Source of the DNA: DAOUKH01 sp965219875
GTDB taxonomy: Bacteria; Chloroflexota; Dehalococcoidia; SHYB01
Assembly: GCA_965219875.1 (NCBI GenBank)
Contig: CBDCOW010000001.1
Span: forward strand, 1,240,001-1,304,000
Reading direction: 5' to 3'
Length of the DNA stretch: 64,000 nucleotides
This document shows positions 17,919-26,770 of this stretch, piece after piece. The notes below the pieces were generated by a model. That model searched no databases. It was not told the origin of the DNA and worked only from the letters and a program-made list of their open reading frames with translations. Position 1 is the stretch's first letter, and the number at the start of each line of letters is the position of its first letter. The position numbers were made by a program, and so were the translations under genes.

Positions 17919-19934
17919 ATGACAGGCCTGCGCTACTCAGGTTGGGATGGCTCCCAGGAGCCGTTCGAGATCCAAGCCGACGAGGTGATGGACGAAATCT
18001 CGAACGATCTCTTTTCCGATAACAGCGTCATGCGCGCGCTCCAGCGTCTGATGCAGCGCGGCATGAACAACCGCTCCGGCGAGCGTACCCAGGGCATCAA
18101 AGAGATGCTCGAACGCCTCAAGCAGCGGCGCGACCAGTACCTCCAGCAGTACGACCTGAGCTCCACGATGAAGGACATCGAGGAGCGTCTGCGGGACATC
18201 GTCGACACCGAGCGCCAGGGCATCGACAAGCGCCTCGACGAGGCCCGCCAACAGGCCGAGGCCGACCCTTCAAACCAAGACTTGCTCGACATGATGCAGT
18301 CGCTGGCCAACAAGCGGCTGGAGTCGCTCGATAATCTCCCCGAATCGCCGGCCGGCAAGATCAAGGAGCTCGGCGAGTACGACTTCATGGACCCCGAGGC
18401 GCGCCGCAAGTACGAAGAGTTGATGGACGAGCTGAAGAAGCAGGCCATGCAGCAGTACTTCCAAGACATGCAGCAATCCATGCAGAGCATGACGCCCGAG
18501 CAGATGGCGGGTATGCGTCAGATGATGCGCGATCTGAACCAGATGATGCAGCAGCACATGCAGGGCGGCGTGCCGCAAGAGCAGTTCGACCGGTTCATGC
18601 AACAGTACGGCTCGGCGTTCGGCGACGACCCGCCTCGCGACATGGACGAGCTCCTCGACCGGCTCCAAGACCGCATGGCGCAGGCCGAGTCCCTGCTCAA
18701 CAGCATGGACTCGGAGACCCGCCAGCAGTTCCAAGAGATGATGGAGGGCCTCTTCGACGAAGAGATGCAGATGGAGCTCGCCCAGCTCGCCTCGATGATG
18801 GACCGCCTCGCGCCCCCCGACGAGCTCAGCCAGCGCTACCGCTTCTCCGGCGAAGGGGAAATCTCGCTGGAGGAGGCCATGAAGCTCATGGACCAGCTCC
18901 AGGAGATGGACACCCTCGAAAACCAGCTCGACACCGTCCGTGGCCCCGGCGACCTCGACCGCGTCGACGAGGAGAAGCTCGCCGAGTTGCTCGGCGAAGA
19001 AGCCCGCCGCTCCTGGGAAGAACTCAAGGAGATGATGCGCCGCCTCGAGGAGGCGGGCTACGTCCGCCGCAAGGGCGACAAGCTAGAGCTAACCCCCCGC
19101 GGCGTCCGCAAGATCGGCGACAAGGCGATCCGCGACATCTTCGCCCAGCTGCGCAAGGACCGCACCGGCGCGCACGAGATCCGCTACCGGGGCGTCGGCG
19201 GCGAGCACAACGGCGAGACCAAGCCCTGGGAGTTCGGCGACGAGTTCGCGGTCGACCTCCAGAAGTCGCTCCTCAACACCGTGCGCCGTGAAGGGTCTGG
19301 AACGCCGCTGCGCATGAACGTCAACGACTTCGAGGTCCAGCGCGTCGATCACACCACCCAGGCCGCCACCTGTCTCCTCATCGACCGCAGCCGCTCGATG
19401 GGCTACTACGGCAACTTCACCGCCGCCAAGAAAGTCGCCATTGCCCTCCACACCCTGATCCGCAGCAAGTTCCCCCGCGACGCCCTCTACGTCATCGGCT
19501 TTTCCGACCTCGCCCATCAGTTCAACGACGACGACATGGCGGAGCTGAGTTGGGACACCGGCATATCCGGCACCAACATGCACCACGCCCTCATGCTGTC
19601 GCGCAAGCTGCTCTCCAAGCACAAGGGCGGGACGCGGCAGGTCATCATGGTCACCGACGGCGAGCCCACCGCCCACCTCGATCACGGCGTGCCGCTCTTC
19701 AGCTATCCCCCCTCGCCCATGACGATCCGCGAGACGCTGAAGGAAGTCCGCCGCTGCACCCAAGAAGGCATCACGATCAACACCTTCATGCTGGAGAACA
19801 GCTATCCCCTCCTCGATTTCGTCAACATGCTCACCCGCATCAACCGCGGGCGGGCCTTCTATGCCTCGCCCGACAAGCTCGGCGAGTACGTCCTCGTCGA
19901 CTTCATGAACAACAAGCGCCGCCACGTGGCATAG
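17919..19934 (+). CDS. VWA-domain protein with Met/Gln-rich coiled region
   Basis: 671 aa. The C-terminal quarter is a von Willebrand A domain with a MIDAS motif D489-R-S-R-S followed by MGYYGNF, the TN metal residues in GISGTNMHHAL, and VTDGEPT. The central region (roughly residues 150-270) is strongly helical and very rich in Met and Gln (for example QQYFQDMQQSMQSM, MMRDLNQMMQQHMQ). A winged-helix-like stretch EEAGYVRRKGDKLELTPRG precedes the VWA domain. Bacterial VWA proteins of this type often work with AAA+ ATPases, but none is adjacent. The start is the ATG opening MTGLRYSG. Confidence 0.8.
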   Translation: MTGLRYSGWDGSQEPFEIQADEVMDEISNDLFSDNSVMRALQRLMQRGMNNRSGERTQGIKEMLERLKQRRDQYLQQYDLSSTMKDIEERLRDIVDTERQGIDKRLDEARQQAEADPSNQDLLDMMQSLANKRLESLDNLPESPAGKIKELGEYDFMDPEARRKYEELMDELKKQAMQQYFQDMQQSMQSMTPEQMAGMRQMMRDLNQMMQQHMQGGVPQEQFDRFMQQYGSAFGDDPPRDMDELLDRLQDRMAQAESLLNSMDSETRQQFQEMMEGLFDEEMQMELAQLASMMDRLAPPDELSQRYRFSGEGEISLEEAMKLMDQLQEMDTLENQLDTVRGPGDLDRVDEEKLAELLGEEARRSWEELKEMMRRLEEAGYVRRKGDKLELTPRGVRKIGDKAIRDIFAQLRKDRTGAHEIRYRGVGGEHNGETKPWEFGDEFAVDLQKSLLNTVRREGSGTPLRMNVNDFEVQRVDHTTQAATCLLIDRSRSMGYYGNFTAAKKVAIALHTLIRSKFPRDALYVIGFSDLAHQFNDDDMAELSWDTGISGTNMHHALMLSRKLLSKHKGGTRQVIMVTDGEPTAHLDHGVPLFSYPPSPMTIRETLKEVRRCTQEGITINTFMLENSYPLLDFVNMLTRINRGRAFYASPDKLGEYVLVDFMNNKRRHVA

Positions 19935-19970
19935 CGCGCCCCCATCGGGCACGGGACACAGGAGCGCTCC

Positions 19971-21077
19971 ATGACTTCCAAGAAGATCATCTCCGCCGAC
20001 TCGCACGTGATCGAGCCGCCCAACCTCTGGCTCGACTACATCGAGCCCGAGTTCAAGAGCCGTGCGCCCCACTGCGAGCGCGAGAACGACAAGGACGTGT
20101 TCAAGTGCGACGGCGGCGTGAGCCTTATCCAAGTCGGCGCGGTCTCCGCCGCCGGCCGGCCCGTCGATGAGGTCTCCAACCTCGGCAACTACGAGTCCGA
20201 CGCCCCCAGGGGCGCCTACGATTCCAGCGCCCGCGTCGGCGAGATCGCAACCGACGGCGTCGAGGCCGAGGTGCTCTACCCCTCCATCGCCCTCCGCATG
20301 TTCGCCATCGCCGACGTCCCCTACCAGCTCGCCTGCTTCCGCGCCTACAACTCGTGGATGGCCGACTTTGTGAAGCCCTACCCCGACACGTTCAAGGGCA
20401 TCGGTCTCGTCCCCATCGACGACATCGAGGCCGCGGTCGGCGAGCTGCACCGTTGCAAGGAGATCGGGCTCGCCGGCGTCTCCGTCGCCGTCAGCACCGA
20501 TCCCGAGACAACCTACGACAAGCCGCACTTCGACCCGCTATGGGCCGCCGCCGAGGCCGCGGGCATGCCCATCAGCCTCCACATCCTCACCGAGCGCCGC
20601 CGCGCCGCCCAGACGACCGACAGCGTCGCCAGGCTCGCCAACGGTGCCACCGAGAGTTTCGCTATCCAGGACGCCCTCGCCCGCATGATCTTCGGCGCCG
20701 TCTTCCACCGCTACCCCGGCCTGCGCATCGTCTCCGCCGAGAACGACATCGGCTGGGCCGCCTACTTCACCGAGCGCATCGACTACCTCTTCGACCGCCG
20801 CCGCCCCTTCCACACCTTCGTCATCCCCAGGGACACCCTCCCCAGCGAGTACATGAAGCGCAACGCCTACCTCACCTTCATGCGCGACCGCTCCGGCATC
20901 CTGTCGCGGGCCATCACCGGCGTCGACAACCTGATGTGGTCCACCGATTACCCCCATCTCGACAGCACCTGGCCCAAGTCGCGCCAGATGATTGACCGGC
21001 TCGTCGGCGACATCCCCGAAGACGAGGCCCACAAGATCATCGCCGGCAACGCCGCCCGGCTCTACGACTTCAACTAG
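19971..21077 (+). CDS. Amidohydrolase family protein
   Basis: 368 aa, amidohydrolase_2-type TIM barrel (related to ACMSD and resorcylate decarboxylases). ISADSHVIEPPNLW replaces the usual HxH with DSH. Later conserved parts are GIGLVPIDDIEAAV, MPISLHILTE (metal His), the E-N-D segment VSAENDIGWAAYF and STDYPHLDSTWP (metal Asp). Members hydrolyse amides or decarboxylate aromatic acids. It lies 36 bp after the VWA gene and begins a plus-strand catabolic-looking run (SRPBCC, EthD-like, acyl-CoA dehydrogenases). Confidence 0.88.
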   Translation: MTSKKIISADSHVIEPPNLWLDYIEPEFKSRAPHCERENDKDVFKCDGGVSLIQVGAVSAAGRPVDEVSNLGNYESDAPRGAYDSSARVGEIATDGVEAEVLYPSIALRMFAIADVPYQLACFRAYNSWMADFVKPYPDTFKGIGLVPIDDIEAAVGELHRCKEIGLAGVSVAVSTDPETTYDKPHFDPLWAAAEAAGMPISLHILTERRRAAQTTDSVARLANGATESFAIQDALARMIFGAVFHRYPGLRIVSAENDIGWAAYFTERIDYLFDRRRPFHTFVIPRDTLPSEYMKRNAYLTFMRDRSGILSRAITGVDNLMWSTDYPHLDSTWPKSRQMIDRLVGDIPEDEAHKIIAGNAARLYDFN

Positions 21078-21107
21078 CCCGTAGGGGCCGGCCCCTGGAG
21101 ACGAACG

Positions 21108-21578
21108 ATGAAGGCCTCGCGCAACCGCCGCATTAACGCATTGCCGCACGAGGTCTGGGACCTGATCTCCACGATAGAGGGGCTGTCCTCCTGGTACCCC
21201 GGCGTCGTCTCCGCCGAGTACGCCGGCGGCCCCGAGAGCGGCGCCGGGCGGCGTCACCGCATGGAGCGGATGCTCTACATGCACGACCTCCAAGTCGAGC
21301 AAGAGATCGTCGAATGGGAGCCCGGGCACCGGATCACCCTGGCCCACCGCCGCGAGACCATCGACGGCTCGGAGGTCGTCGGCGTCCGCGACTTCACCAC
21401 CACCGTCGAGGTCCAACCCGCCGGCGAAGACGGAGCGCGCGTCACCGTCGAGTACCGCTGGACCGCCCGCTTCGGCATCCCCTGGCTGCAGAGCTTCTTC
21501 CTCGGGGGCCGCGTCATGGGCCGCGAGCTCCTCGAAATGCTCGAAAAGATCAACGTCCACGTCACCGGCAAACTCTAA
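21108..21578 (+). CDS. SRPBCC family protein
   Basis: 156 aa, START/Bet v1-like (polyketide cyclase/AHSA-type) fold judged from the N-terminal RRINALPHEVWDLISTIEGLS, the central strands and a C-terminal amphipathic helix. These proteins bind hydrophobic ligands or catalyse cyclisation and hydrolysis. It follows the amidohydrolase by 30 bp in the same direction, suggesting shared substrate handling. The specific ligand is unknown. Confidence 0.8.
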   Translation: MKASRNRRINALPHEVWDLISTIEGLSSWYPGVVSAEYAGGPESGAGRRHRMERMLYMHDLQVEQEIVEWEPGHRITLAHRRETIDGSEVVGVRDFTTTVEVQPAGEDGARVTVEYRWTARFGIPWLQSFFLGGRVMGRELLEMLEKINVHVTGKL

Positions 21579-21582
21579 CCCC

Positions 21583-21712
21583 GTTCCCTCTCTCGGAAGG
21601 GGAGCACCCCAAACCTCTCTGCTTGACTGAGCGAGGGGGGCGACTGAGAGAGGGCAGGGGTGGGGCATCCACCTCAACCTCTCCCCGAAGGGGCTCCCCG
21701 CGTTGCAGCCCG
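21583..21712. repeat. Degenerate palindromic repeat block
   Basis: A gene-free stretch with diverged copies of the CCCTCTCTC...GAGAGAGGG and CCTCTCCCCGAAGGGGCT modules common in this window. It separates the SRPBCC gene from the first EthD-like gene. Confidence 0.5.
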
Positions 21713-21765
21713 CCTCTCCTTCGTCTAGCATGACCCCGACCCTGAACCGACGACGGGAGCGGTCG

Positions 21766-22107
21766 ATGAGCGGCATCCTCCTCGTGCTGAGCCGGTGCGA
21801 CGACCCCGAGCGGGAGGCCGAGTGGCGCGCTTGGTACGACGGCGTCCACATCCCCCACGTCCTCGAAAACGGCACCCCGGGCCTCGACGCCGCCCGCCGC
21901 TACGAGAACTCCAAGGCCGGCCCCGAAGACGTGCGCTCCGCCGCCATCTACGACTTGTCCCTCGACCCCGTCGAGGTCTTCGACGGCATGCGGCGCCGCA
22001 TGACCGAGCGCCGCGAGGAAGGCTCCACCTACACCACCGACTGCCTCGACGTCGTCATGAAGCAGACCTACCGCAAGCGGTCGAGGATCGAAGCGCCCGC
22101 CGAATGA
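21766..22107 (+). CDS. EthD-like alpha/beta-barrel protein, single domain
   Basis: 113 aa. One ferredoxin-like (dimeric alpha/beta barrel) domain: GILLVLSRCDDPEREAEW, then the signature WYDGVHIPHVLENG, then AARRYEN and a closing strand AAIYDLSLD. The start is the ATG after GGGAGCGG; an ATG 12 codons earlier is possible. First of four adjacent genes that together hold six such domains. EthD-like proteins are needed for or assist oxidative degradation of organic compounds, and some are isomerases or decarboxylases. The exact role is unknown. Confidence 0.72.
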   Translation: MSGILLVLSRCDDPEREAEWRAWYDGVHIPHVLENGTPGLDAARRYENSKAGPEDVRSAAIYDLSLDPVEVFDGMRRRMTERREEGSTYTTDCLDVVMKQTYRKRSRIEAPAE

Positions 22108-22153
22108 CGCGGCGCGAAGCCCCGACCGCCTAGGACACCCTGAAGGAGGCGCT

Positions 22154-22846
22154 ATGGAAGGCAGACGGCCCAACGGCCTCGCGGTCGTACTCGTGAACTG
22201 CAAGGACCCCGCCCAGGAGGCCGACTTCGACCGGTGGTACAACGAGGTCCACCTGGCCGATGTCTGCGACCCTGGCGTCTTCCCCCGCGCCACCCGCTAT
22301 CAGAACCCCAACGCCGCGGGCGGTGACGAGCAGCCCAGGCATCTCGCCCTCTACGAGACCGACCGCGACGACCCCGGCGCCGCGTGGATCGAAAACCGCG
22401 ATCACACCGCCTCGCTGCGTCCTCAGGGCCGTATCCACAGCGGGCTCCAGGCGTCCTACGTCGGCGTCTTCAAGCGCATGGGCTCGCCGCCTTCGTCTGA
22501 TAGGCCCGTCACCGGCGCCCTCATCGTGCTCGTCGATTGCGGCGACCCCGCCCGCGAGGCCGAGTTCAACGCCTGGTACGACGACGTACACGTCCCCGAC
22601 ATCCTCTCCACAGGCGCCTACTACTCGGCGGTGCGCTACGAGAACACCGACACCGGGTCCGGCGGCCCACGCTACCTCGCCGTCTACGAGACGGACGCCG
22701 CCGACCCCATCGGCCAACTCGCCGTGCTCCAGGCCAAGCTGGCGGAGATGAACGCCTATCGCATCGATTGCCTCCAGCGCAGGCTCCTCGCCGCCTACGC
22801 CATGACCTACTCGACGGTATCGGGCGCCGTCCCGGCCGGGGCATAG
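22154..22846 (+). CDS. EthD-like protein, two tandem domains
   Basis: 230 aa with an internal duplication. The first half carries FDRWYNEVHLADVCDPG and RATRYQN, the second FNAWYDDVHVPDILSTG and SAVRYEN, each followed by an LA(L/V)YETD strand. The repeated W-Y-(D/N)-x-V-H core is the likely active or ligand site. A good ribosome site (GAAGGAGG) precedes the ATG. It is 10 bp upstream of the next family member, so translation is coupled or nearly so. Confidence 0.75.
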   Translation: MEGRRPNGLAVVLVNCKDPAQEADFDRWYNEVHLADVCDPGVFPRATRYQNPNAAGGDEQPRHLALYETDRDDPGAAWIENRDHTASLRPQGRIHSGLQASYVGVFKRMGSPPSSDRPVTGALIVLVDCGDPAREAEFNAWYDDVHVPDILSTGAYYSAVRYENTDTGSGGPRYLAVYETDAADPIGQLAVLQAKLAEMNAYRIDCLQRRLLAAYAMTYSTVSGAVPAGA

Positions 22847-22856
22847 AGGGACCGGC

Positions 22857-23213
22857 ATGACGGCGCGCGTTCCCACCGGCATCCTCGTAGCCATCACCGA
22901 CAACGATGGCCCCATGACCCACGAGGAGTTCGACCGCTGGTACGACGAGGTCCACGTCCCCGACGTCCTCCAAACGGGCTGCTACTACGCGGCCACCCGC
23001 TACGAGTCCACCGGCGAGGGCGAGGGCCGCTATCTTGCGGTCTACGAGACCGACTGGCCCGACCCCATCGCGGCATTCGAGGAGCTGCCCCGCCGGGTCG
23101 GCCACATGCGACGCTACGACGGCCTTGTCATGCGCCACGTGGCCGCCTACGCTGCCGTCGGCCCCGAACGCCGCGCCGCTGCGCCCGCCAAGGACGCCGC
23201 CACGGCCACCTAA
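22857..23213 (+). CDS. EthD-like protein, single domain
   Basis: 118 aa. One domain with FDRWYDEVHVPDVLQTG, AATRYES and YLAVYETDWPDP, closest in sequence to the second domain of the preceding gene. The tail is an Ala-rich stretch without clear structure. Part of the four-gene tandem group; same strand, 10 bp spacing from the previous gene. Confidence 0.73.
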   Translation: MTARVPTGILVAITDNDGPMTHEEFDRWYDEVHVPDVLQTGCYYAATRYESTGEGEGRYLAVYETDWPDPIAAFEELPRRVGHMRRYDGLVMRHVAAYAAVGPERRAAAPAKDAATAT

Positions 23214-23238
23214 CCGCGTCCGATCACGGAGGAGCCCG

Positions 23239-23922
23239 ATGGACCCCAAGCGCATGAAGAGCGTCATCGTCGCCATGACGACGACGACGAGCCCGGAGGC
23301 CGACGCCGCCTTCAACCAGTGGATGGACGGCATCCACGGCCCCGACCTGACGGAGACCCCCGGCCTCTATGCCTGGACCCGGTACGAAAACGTCGACCCT
23401 GCCGCCAAGCCCAAGTACCTCCACGTCTACGAGCTCGACCGCGACGACGCCGGCGCCGCCTTCGACGACCTGATGGCTGTCGCCACGAAGAAGCGCGGCG
23501 AGGGCCGGGGCATGCCCGAAGGGATAGCCGAGGCCCTCCACCTCGGCGGCCACGGCCTGGTCTTCAGCCTCGGCGAGCAGACCTCGATCGAAGTCGAAGG
23601 GATGCAGGTCATGCTCGCGGGGATACCCGACGAGCATGACGACTGGTACAACGGCTGGTACAACGAGCACCACCTGCCCGCCATCCTCGAGGCGCCCGGC
23701 TTCACCAACGGCTACCGCTTCAAGCACGCCAAGTCCATGTACACCCCGGCTAACTACTTCCACGCCTTCCTCTTCGACACCAAGGACTACGCCGCGCTCA
23801 GCGCCGGCCTCAAGCAGACGATGGCCTCCAAGGACCCCTACGTCGCCACCAGCCAGGGCAGGGCCACCGTCATCATGGCCGGCGTCTTCAAGCGAAAAGG
23901 CCCCCGCCGCCTCGCTCCCTAG
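23239..23922 (+). CDS. EthD-like protein, two divergent domains
   Basis: 227 aa, the most diverged member. The first domain has FNQWMDGIHGPDLTETPG with AWTRYEN, the second YNGWYNEHHLPAILEAPG with NGYRFKH. The H-x-P pattern is kept in both, while the Tyr of the core is Met in the first. The ATG follows CACGGAGGAGCCCG. It runs into an acyl-CoA dehydrogenase 15 bp later, tying the barrel group to acyl-CoA metabolism by context. Confidence 0.73.
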   Translation: MDPKRMKSVIVAMTTTTSPEADAAFNQWMDGIHGPDLTETPGLYAWTRYENVDPAAKPKYLHVYELDRDDAGAAFDDLMAVATKKRGEGRGMPEGIAEALHLGGHGLVFSLGEQTSIEVEGMQVMLAGIPDEHDDWYNGWYNEHHLPAILEAPGFTNGYRFKHAKSMYTPANYFHAFLFDTKDYAALSAGLKQTMASKDPYVATSQGRATVIMAGVFKRKGPRRLAP

Positions 23923-23937
23923 CCCCAAACTCGTCCC

Positions 23938-25113
23938 ATGGATTTCCACTTCACCCCAGAGCAAGAGGCCTACGCCGAAGACCTGCGCGCCTTTTTCGAG
24001 GAGAAGATGAGCGCTGAGGGCGTCAAGGAACAGCGCGACCTCACCCAGATGTACCGCTGGAGCATCCCCTTCGAGCGGAAGATGCGCCGCGAGACCGGCG
24101 AGGCCGGACACCTCGGCGTCGCCTGGCCCGAGAAGTACGGCGGGCGCGGCAAGGACATGGTCCATCAGGCCATCCTCGGCTACGAGGCCGCCTACGCCGA
24201 CGCTCCCGCCTTCGACATGGGCGTCTCCTTCGTCGCCGCGCCGCTCATGCTCTTCGGCTCCGAGGAGCAGAAGGCCTTCCACCTGCCCAAGATTCTCAGC
24301 GGCGAGGCCCGCTACTGCCTCGGCTACTCCGAACCCGGCGCCGGCAGCGACCTCGCCTCCCTCCAGACCTCCGCCGTGCAGGACGGCGACGAGTTCGTCA
24401 TCAACGGCCAGAAGATCTTCACCACCCAGGGCCACGACGCCGACTACTGCTGGCTCGCCGCCCGCACCGACCCCGAGGCCCCCAAGCACAAGGGCGTCAG
24501 CGTCATCCTTATGGACATGAAGAGCCCCGGCGTCACCGTTCGCCCCCTGTGGACGATGGCGAAGTGGCGACATAACGAGGTCTTCTTCGACAACGTCCGC
24601 GTCCCCAAGACCGACCTCGTCGGCGAGCTCCACCGCGGCTGGTACCAGGTCGCCGCCGCGCTCGATGTCGAGCGCTCCAGCTTCCCCGCCTACGGCGAGG
24701 CGCGGCGCTGGGTCGAGGCGCTCGTCAAGTACTGCAAGACGCACTGGCGCGACGGCAAGCGGCTCAGCCAAGACCCCATCATTCGCCAGAAGCTCGCGCG
24801 GCTCGCCTCGGAGGTCGCCGCGGGCTACCGCCTCTCGATGCGGGTGGCGTGGCTCCAGAGCCGGGGCGACGCGCCCAACTACGAAGCCTCCGTCACCAAG
24901 GTCTACGGCTCCGAGCTCCGCAAGCGCATCGCCAACACCGGCTACCAGATACTGGGGCACTACGGCAACCTCGACGAGGGCTCGCCCCACGCCCAGGCGG
25001 ACGGCGTCTTCTTCTTCCAGGCGCTGACCTACTTCACCGGTACCATCGGCGCCGGCGCGAACGAAATTCAGCGGAACATCATCGCTCAGCGCGGCCTGGG
25101 AATGCCCCGCTAG
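23938..25113 (+). CDS. Acyl-CoA dehydrogenase
   Basis: FAD-dependent acyl-CoA dehydrogenase, 391 aa: oxidises an acyl-CoA to the enoyl-CoA. It has the three-part fold with GYSEPGAGSDLASLQT (FAD/substrate loop), FDNVRVPKTDLVGE, and the C-terminal GTIGAGANEIQRNIIAQRG that closes on FAD. Acyl chain specificity is not readable. It is followed 25 bp later by a YHS-like gene and then a second acyl-CoA dehydrogenase, an arrangement typical of heterodimeric ACAD pairs. Confidence 0.92.
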   Translation: MDFHFTPEQEAYAEDLRAFFEEKMSAEGVKEQRDLTQMYRWSIPFERKMRRETGEAGHLGVAWPEKYGGRGKDMVHQAILGYEAAYADAPAFDMGVSFVAAPLMLFGSEEQKAFHLPKILSGEARYCLGYSEPGAGSDLASLQTSAVQDGDEFVINGQKIFTTQGHDADYCWLAARTDPEAPKHKGVSVILMDMKSPGVTVRPLWTMAKWRHNEVFFDNVRVPKTDLVGELHRGWYQVAAALDVERSSFPAYGEARRWVEALVKYCKTHWRDGKRLSQDPIIRQKLARLASEVAAGYRLSMRVAWLQSRGDAPNYEASVTKVYGSELRKRIANTGYQILGHYGNLDEGSPHAQADGVFFFQALTYFTGTIGAGANEIQRNIIAQRGLGMPR

Positions 25114-25138
25114 CGGCCCCGAGAGAGGAGCGGCTGCG

Positions 25139-25330
25139 ATGCAGCGAGACCCCGTTTCCGGCGAAACGCTGAGTGGCCAGGAGGTCGCCGAGGTTGATCG
25201 CGGCGAGTCGCGCTACGCCACCAAGTTCCTCTATGACGGACGGTGGTACTACTTCACCGGCATCCTCAACCGCACCCGGTTCATCGGCAGCCCCGCCGCC
25301 TACGCCGGTTCCGCCGAAGAAGACCGCTAG
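25139..25330 (+). CDS. Small YHS-like domain protein lacking cysteines
   Basis: 63 aa. The pattern RDPVSGETL, YATKFLYDGRWYYFTG and RFIGSPAAYAG matches the YHS fold (DPVCGM, YYFCS and FxxxPxxY in canonical members), but every metal-binding cysteine is replaced. It is preceded by GAGAGGAGCGGCTGCG and lies exactly between two acyl-CoA dehydrogenase genes, 25 bp and 24 bp away. A role as an accessory of the dehydrogenase pair is inferred; metal binding is unlikely. Confidence 0.6.
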   Translation: MQRDPVSGETLSGQEVAEVDRGESRYATKFLYDGRWYYFTGILNRTRFIGSPAAYAGSAEEDR

Positions 25331-25354
25331 CCCCAACGGCCCAAGGAGCGAAGC

Positions 25355-26488
25355 ATGGACCTGGGATTCAGCGAGGCGCAGGAAGCCTTCCGCGAGGAGC
25401 TGCAGGCCTTCATGGTCGCCGAGTGCGACCGCAGGCTCGTCCGCGACCTCGAAGAGAGCGACCTCGGCTACTCCCCTGACATGTGGCGCGCCATGGCCGG
25501 CCGGGGCTGGCTCGGGCTCATCTTCCCCGAGGCGTACGGCGGCGGCGGGCGCTCTTGGACCGACCTCGTCGTCCTCATGGAGGAAATCGGGCGCCAGCCC
25601 TGCCCCGTTCCCTACCAGACGGGCGTCCTGCAGAGCGGCCTGGCCCTTCTTGAATTGGGAACGGAGGCGCAGAAGGCCGAGCACCTCCCCCGCATCCTCG
25701 ATGGCGGCCTACAGTTCCGCTTCTGCCTCACCGAGCCCAGCGCCTCCTACGACGCCGGTGGCGTGGAGGTCCGTGCCCTCCCCCGCGGCGAAGACTGGTC
25801 ACTCAACGGCACCAAGCTCTTCATCCAGTACGGCGCATCCGCCGACTATTATCTCGTCGCCGCCAGGACCCGCGACTCCGAAGACCCCGCCGACGGCGTC
25901 TCGCTCTTCCTCGTCGACGCCGCCTCGCCCGGCATCGGCATCACGCCGCTTGTCACCATGGCCGAAGACAAGCAGACCGAGATCGTCTTCAACCAGACGA
26001 TGGTCCCCGGGGCGCGGCTCGTCGGCCCCCTCCACGGCGCCTGGCCCGCCATTCGGAAAGTCCTCGACCTCTCGACGGTCGCCCTCTGCGCCGAAATGTC
26101 CGGCGGCATGCAGGCCGCCCTCGACTACGCCGTCGAGTACTCCAAGATACGCATTCAGTTCGGCCGGCCCATCGGCAGCTTCCAGGCCATCCAGCACCAC
26201 GCCGCCAACATGCTCATCGAGATGGACGCCGCCCGCTACAGCGCCTACGAGGCCGCCTGGCGCGTCGGCGAGGGCCTTCCCTACGAAATGGAAACCTCAA
26301 TGGCCAAGGCGCTCTGCACCGAGGCCTACCAGAATGTCACCGCCACCGGCCACCAGATCCTTGGCGGCGTCGGCTTCTACAAAGAGCTCGACATGCAGCT
26401 CTGGTACCGCCGCGCCAAGTCCGCCGAAGCCTTCTTCGGCGACGCCGAATACCACCGCGAGCGCATAGCCCAGCTCATGGGCCTCTAG
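25355..26488 (+). CDS. Acyl-CoA dehydrogenase (second of pair)
   Basis: 377 aa, acyl-CoA dehydrogenase fold: RFCLTEPSASYDAGGVEVRA, NQTMVPGARLVGPLHG, and the C-terminal helix region TGHQILGGVGFYKELDMQLW. It diverges from the first dehydrogenase and lacks its GANEIQ-type end, as often seen in the partner subunit of alpha2-beta2 ACADs. Its last 175 bp are repeated at 27,865-28,039 with 96% identity, bracketing a foreign cargo. The present 3' end may therefore have been supplied by that insertion. Confidence 0.9.
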   Translation: MDLGFSEAQEAFREELQAFMVAECDRRLVRDLEESDLGYSPDMWRAMAGRGWLGLIFPEAYGGGGRSWTDLVVLMEEIGRQPCPVPYQTGVLQSGLALLELGTEAQKAEHLPRILDGGLQFRFCLTEPSASYDAGGVEVRALPRGEDWSLNGTKLFIQYGASADYYLVAARTRDSEDPADGVSLFLVDAASPGIGITPLVTMAEDKQTEIVFNQTMVPGARLVGPLHGAWPAIRKVLDLSTVALCAEMSGGMQAALDYAVEYSKIRIQFGRPIGSFQAIQHHAANMLIEMDAARYSAYEAAWRVGEGLPYEMETSMAKALCTEAYQNVTATGHQILGGVGFYKELDMQLWYRRAKSAEAFFGDAEYHRERIAQLMGL

Positions 26489-26504
26489 GCCCTTATCCCT
26501 CCCT

Positions 26505-26740
26505 CATCCGTCATTCCGCACACGCGGGAATCCATCCTCTCCGGCCTTCCCCCTCTGGGGAAAACTGAAAGAAGGCACGTGCCCGCGGGGCACGCCGGCC
26601 GGGAGGAGCCGGGCGGTCTTCCTCTTCTCCCCACGGGAGACCTTTGCACAACCCCGCCAATGGTGGAAGAATGGGTGGAGCGCGGTACGACAACGCCCTT
26701 GACGCCGGAAGCGCCGGTTACGCAAACGTCTCCCCCGGGA
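26505..26740. repeat. Composite repeat block left of the cargo genes
   Basis: Contains a degenerate CGTCATTCC...CGGGAATCCATCC palindrome, CCCCCTCTGGGGAAAACTGAAAGAAGG, CTTCTCCCCACGGGAGACC followed by TTTGCACAACC, and GGTTACGCAAACGTCTC. The last two match the module that begins and ends the tandem units at 48.5-49.0 kb. No gene is seen here. Confidence 0.6.
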
Positions 26741-26770
26741 TCCCCATAGAACGAGCTAGCACATATAGAC

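Noticed and set aside
18400..18620. Met-rich stretch of the VWA protein as a copper-binding region
   Set aside because: The methionines sit in Gln-rich helical repeats without the MxxM/His pattern or signal peptide of copper proteins.
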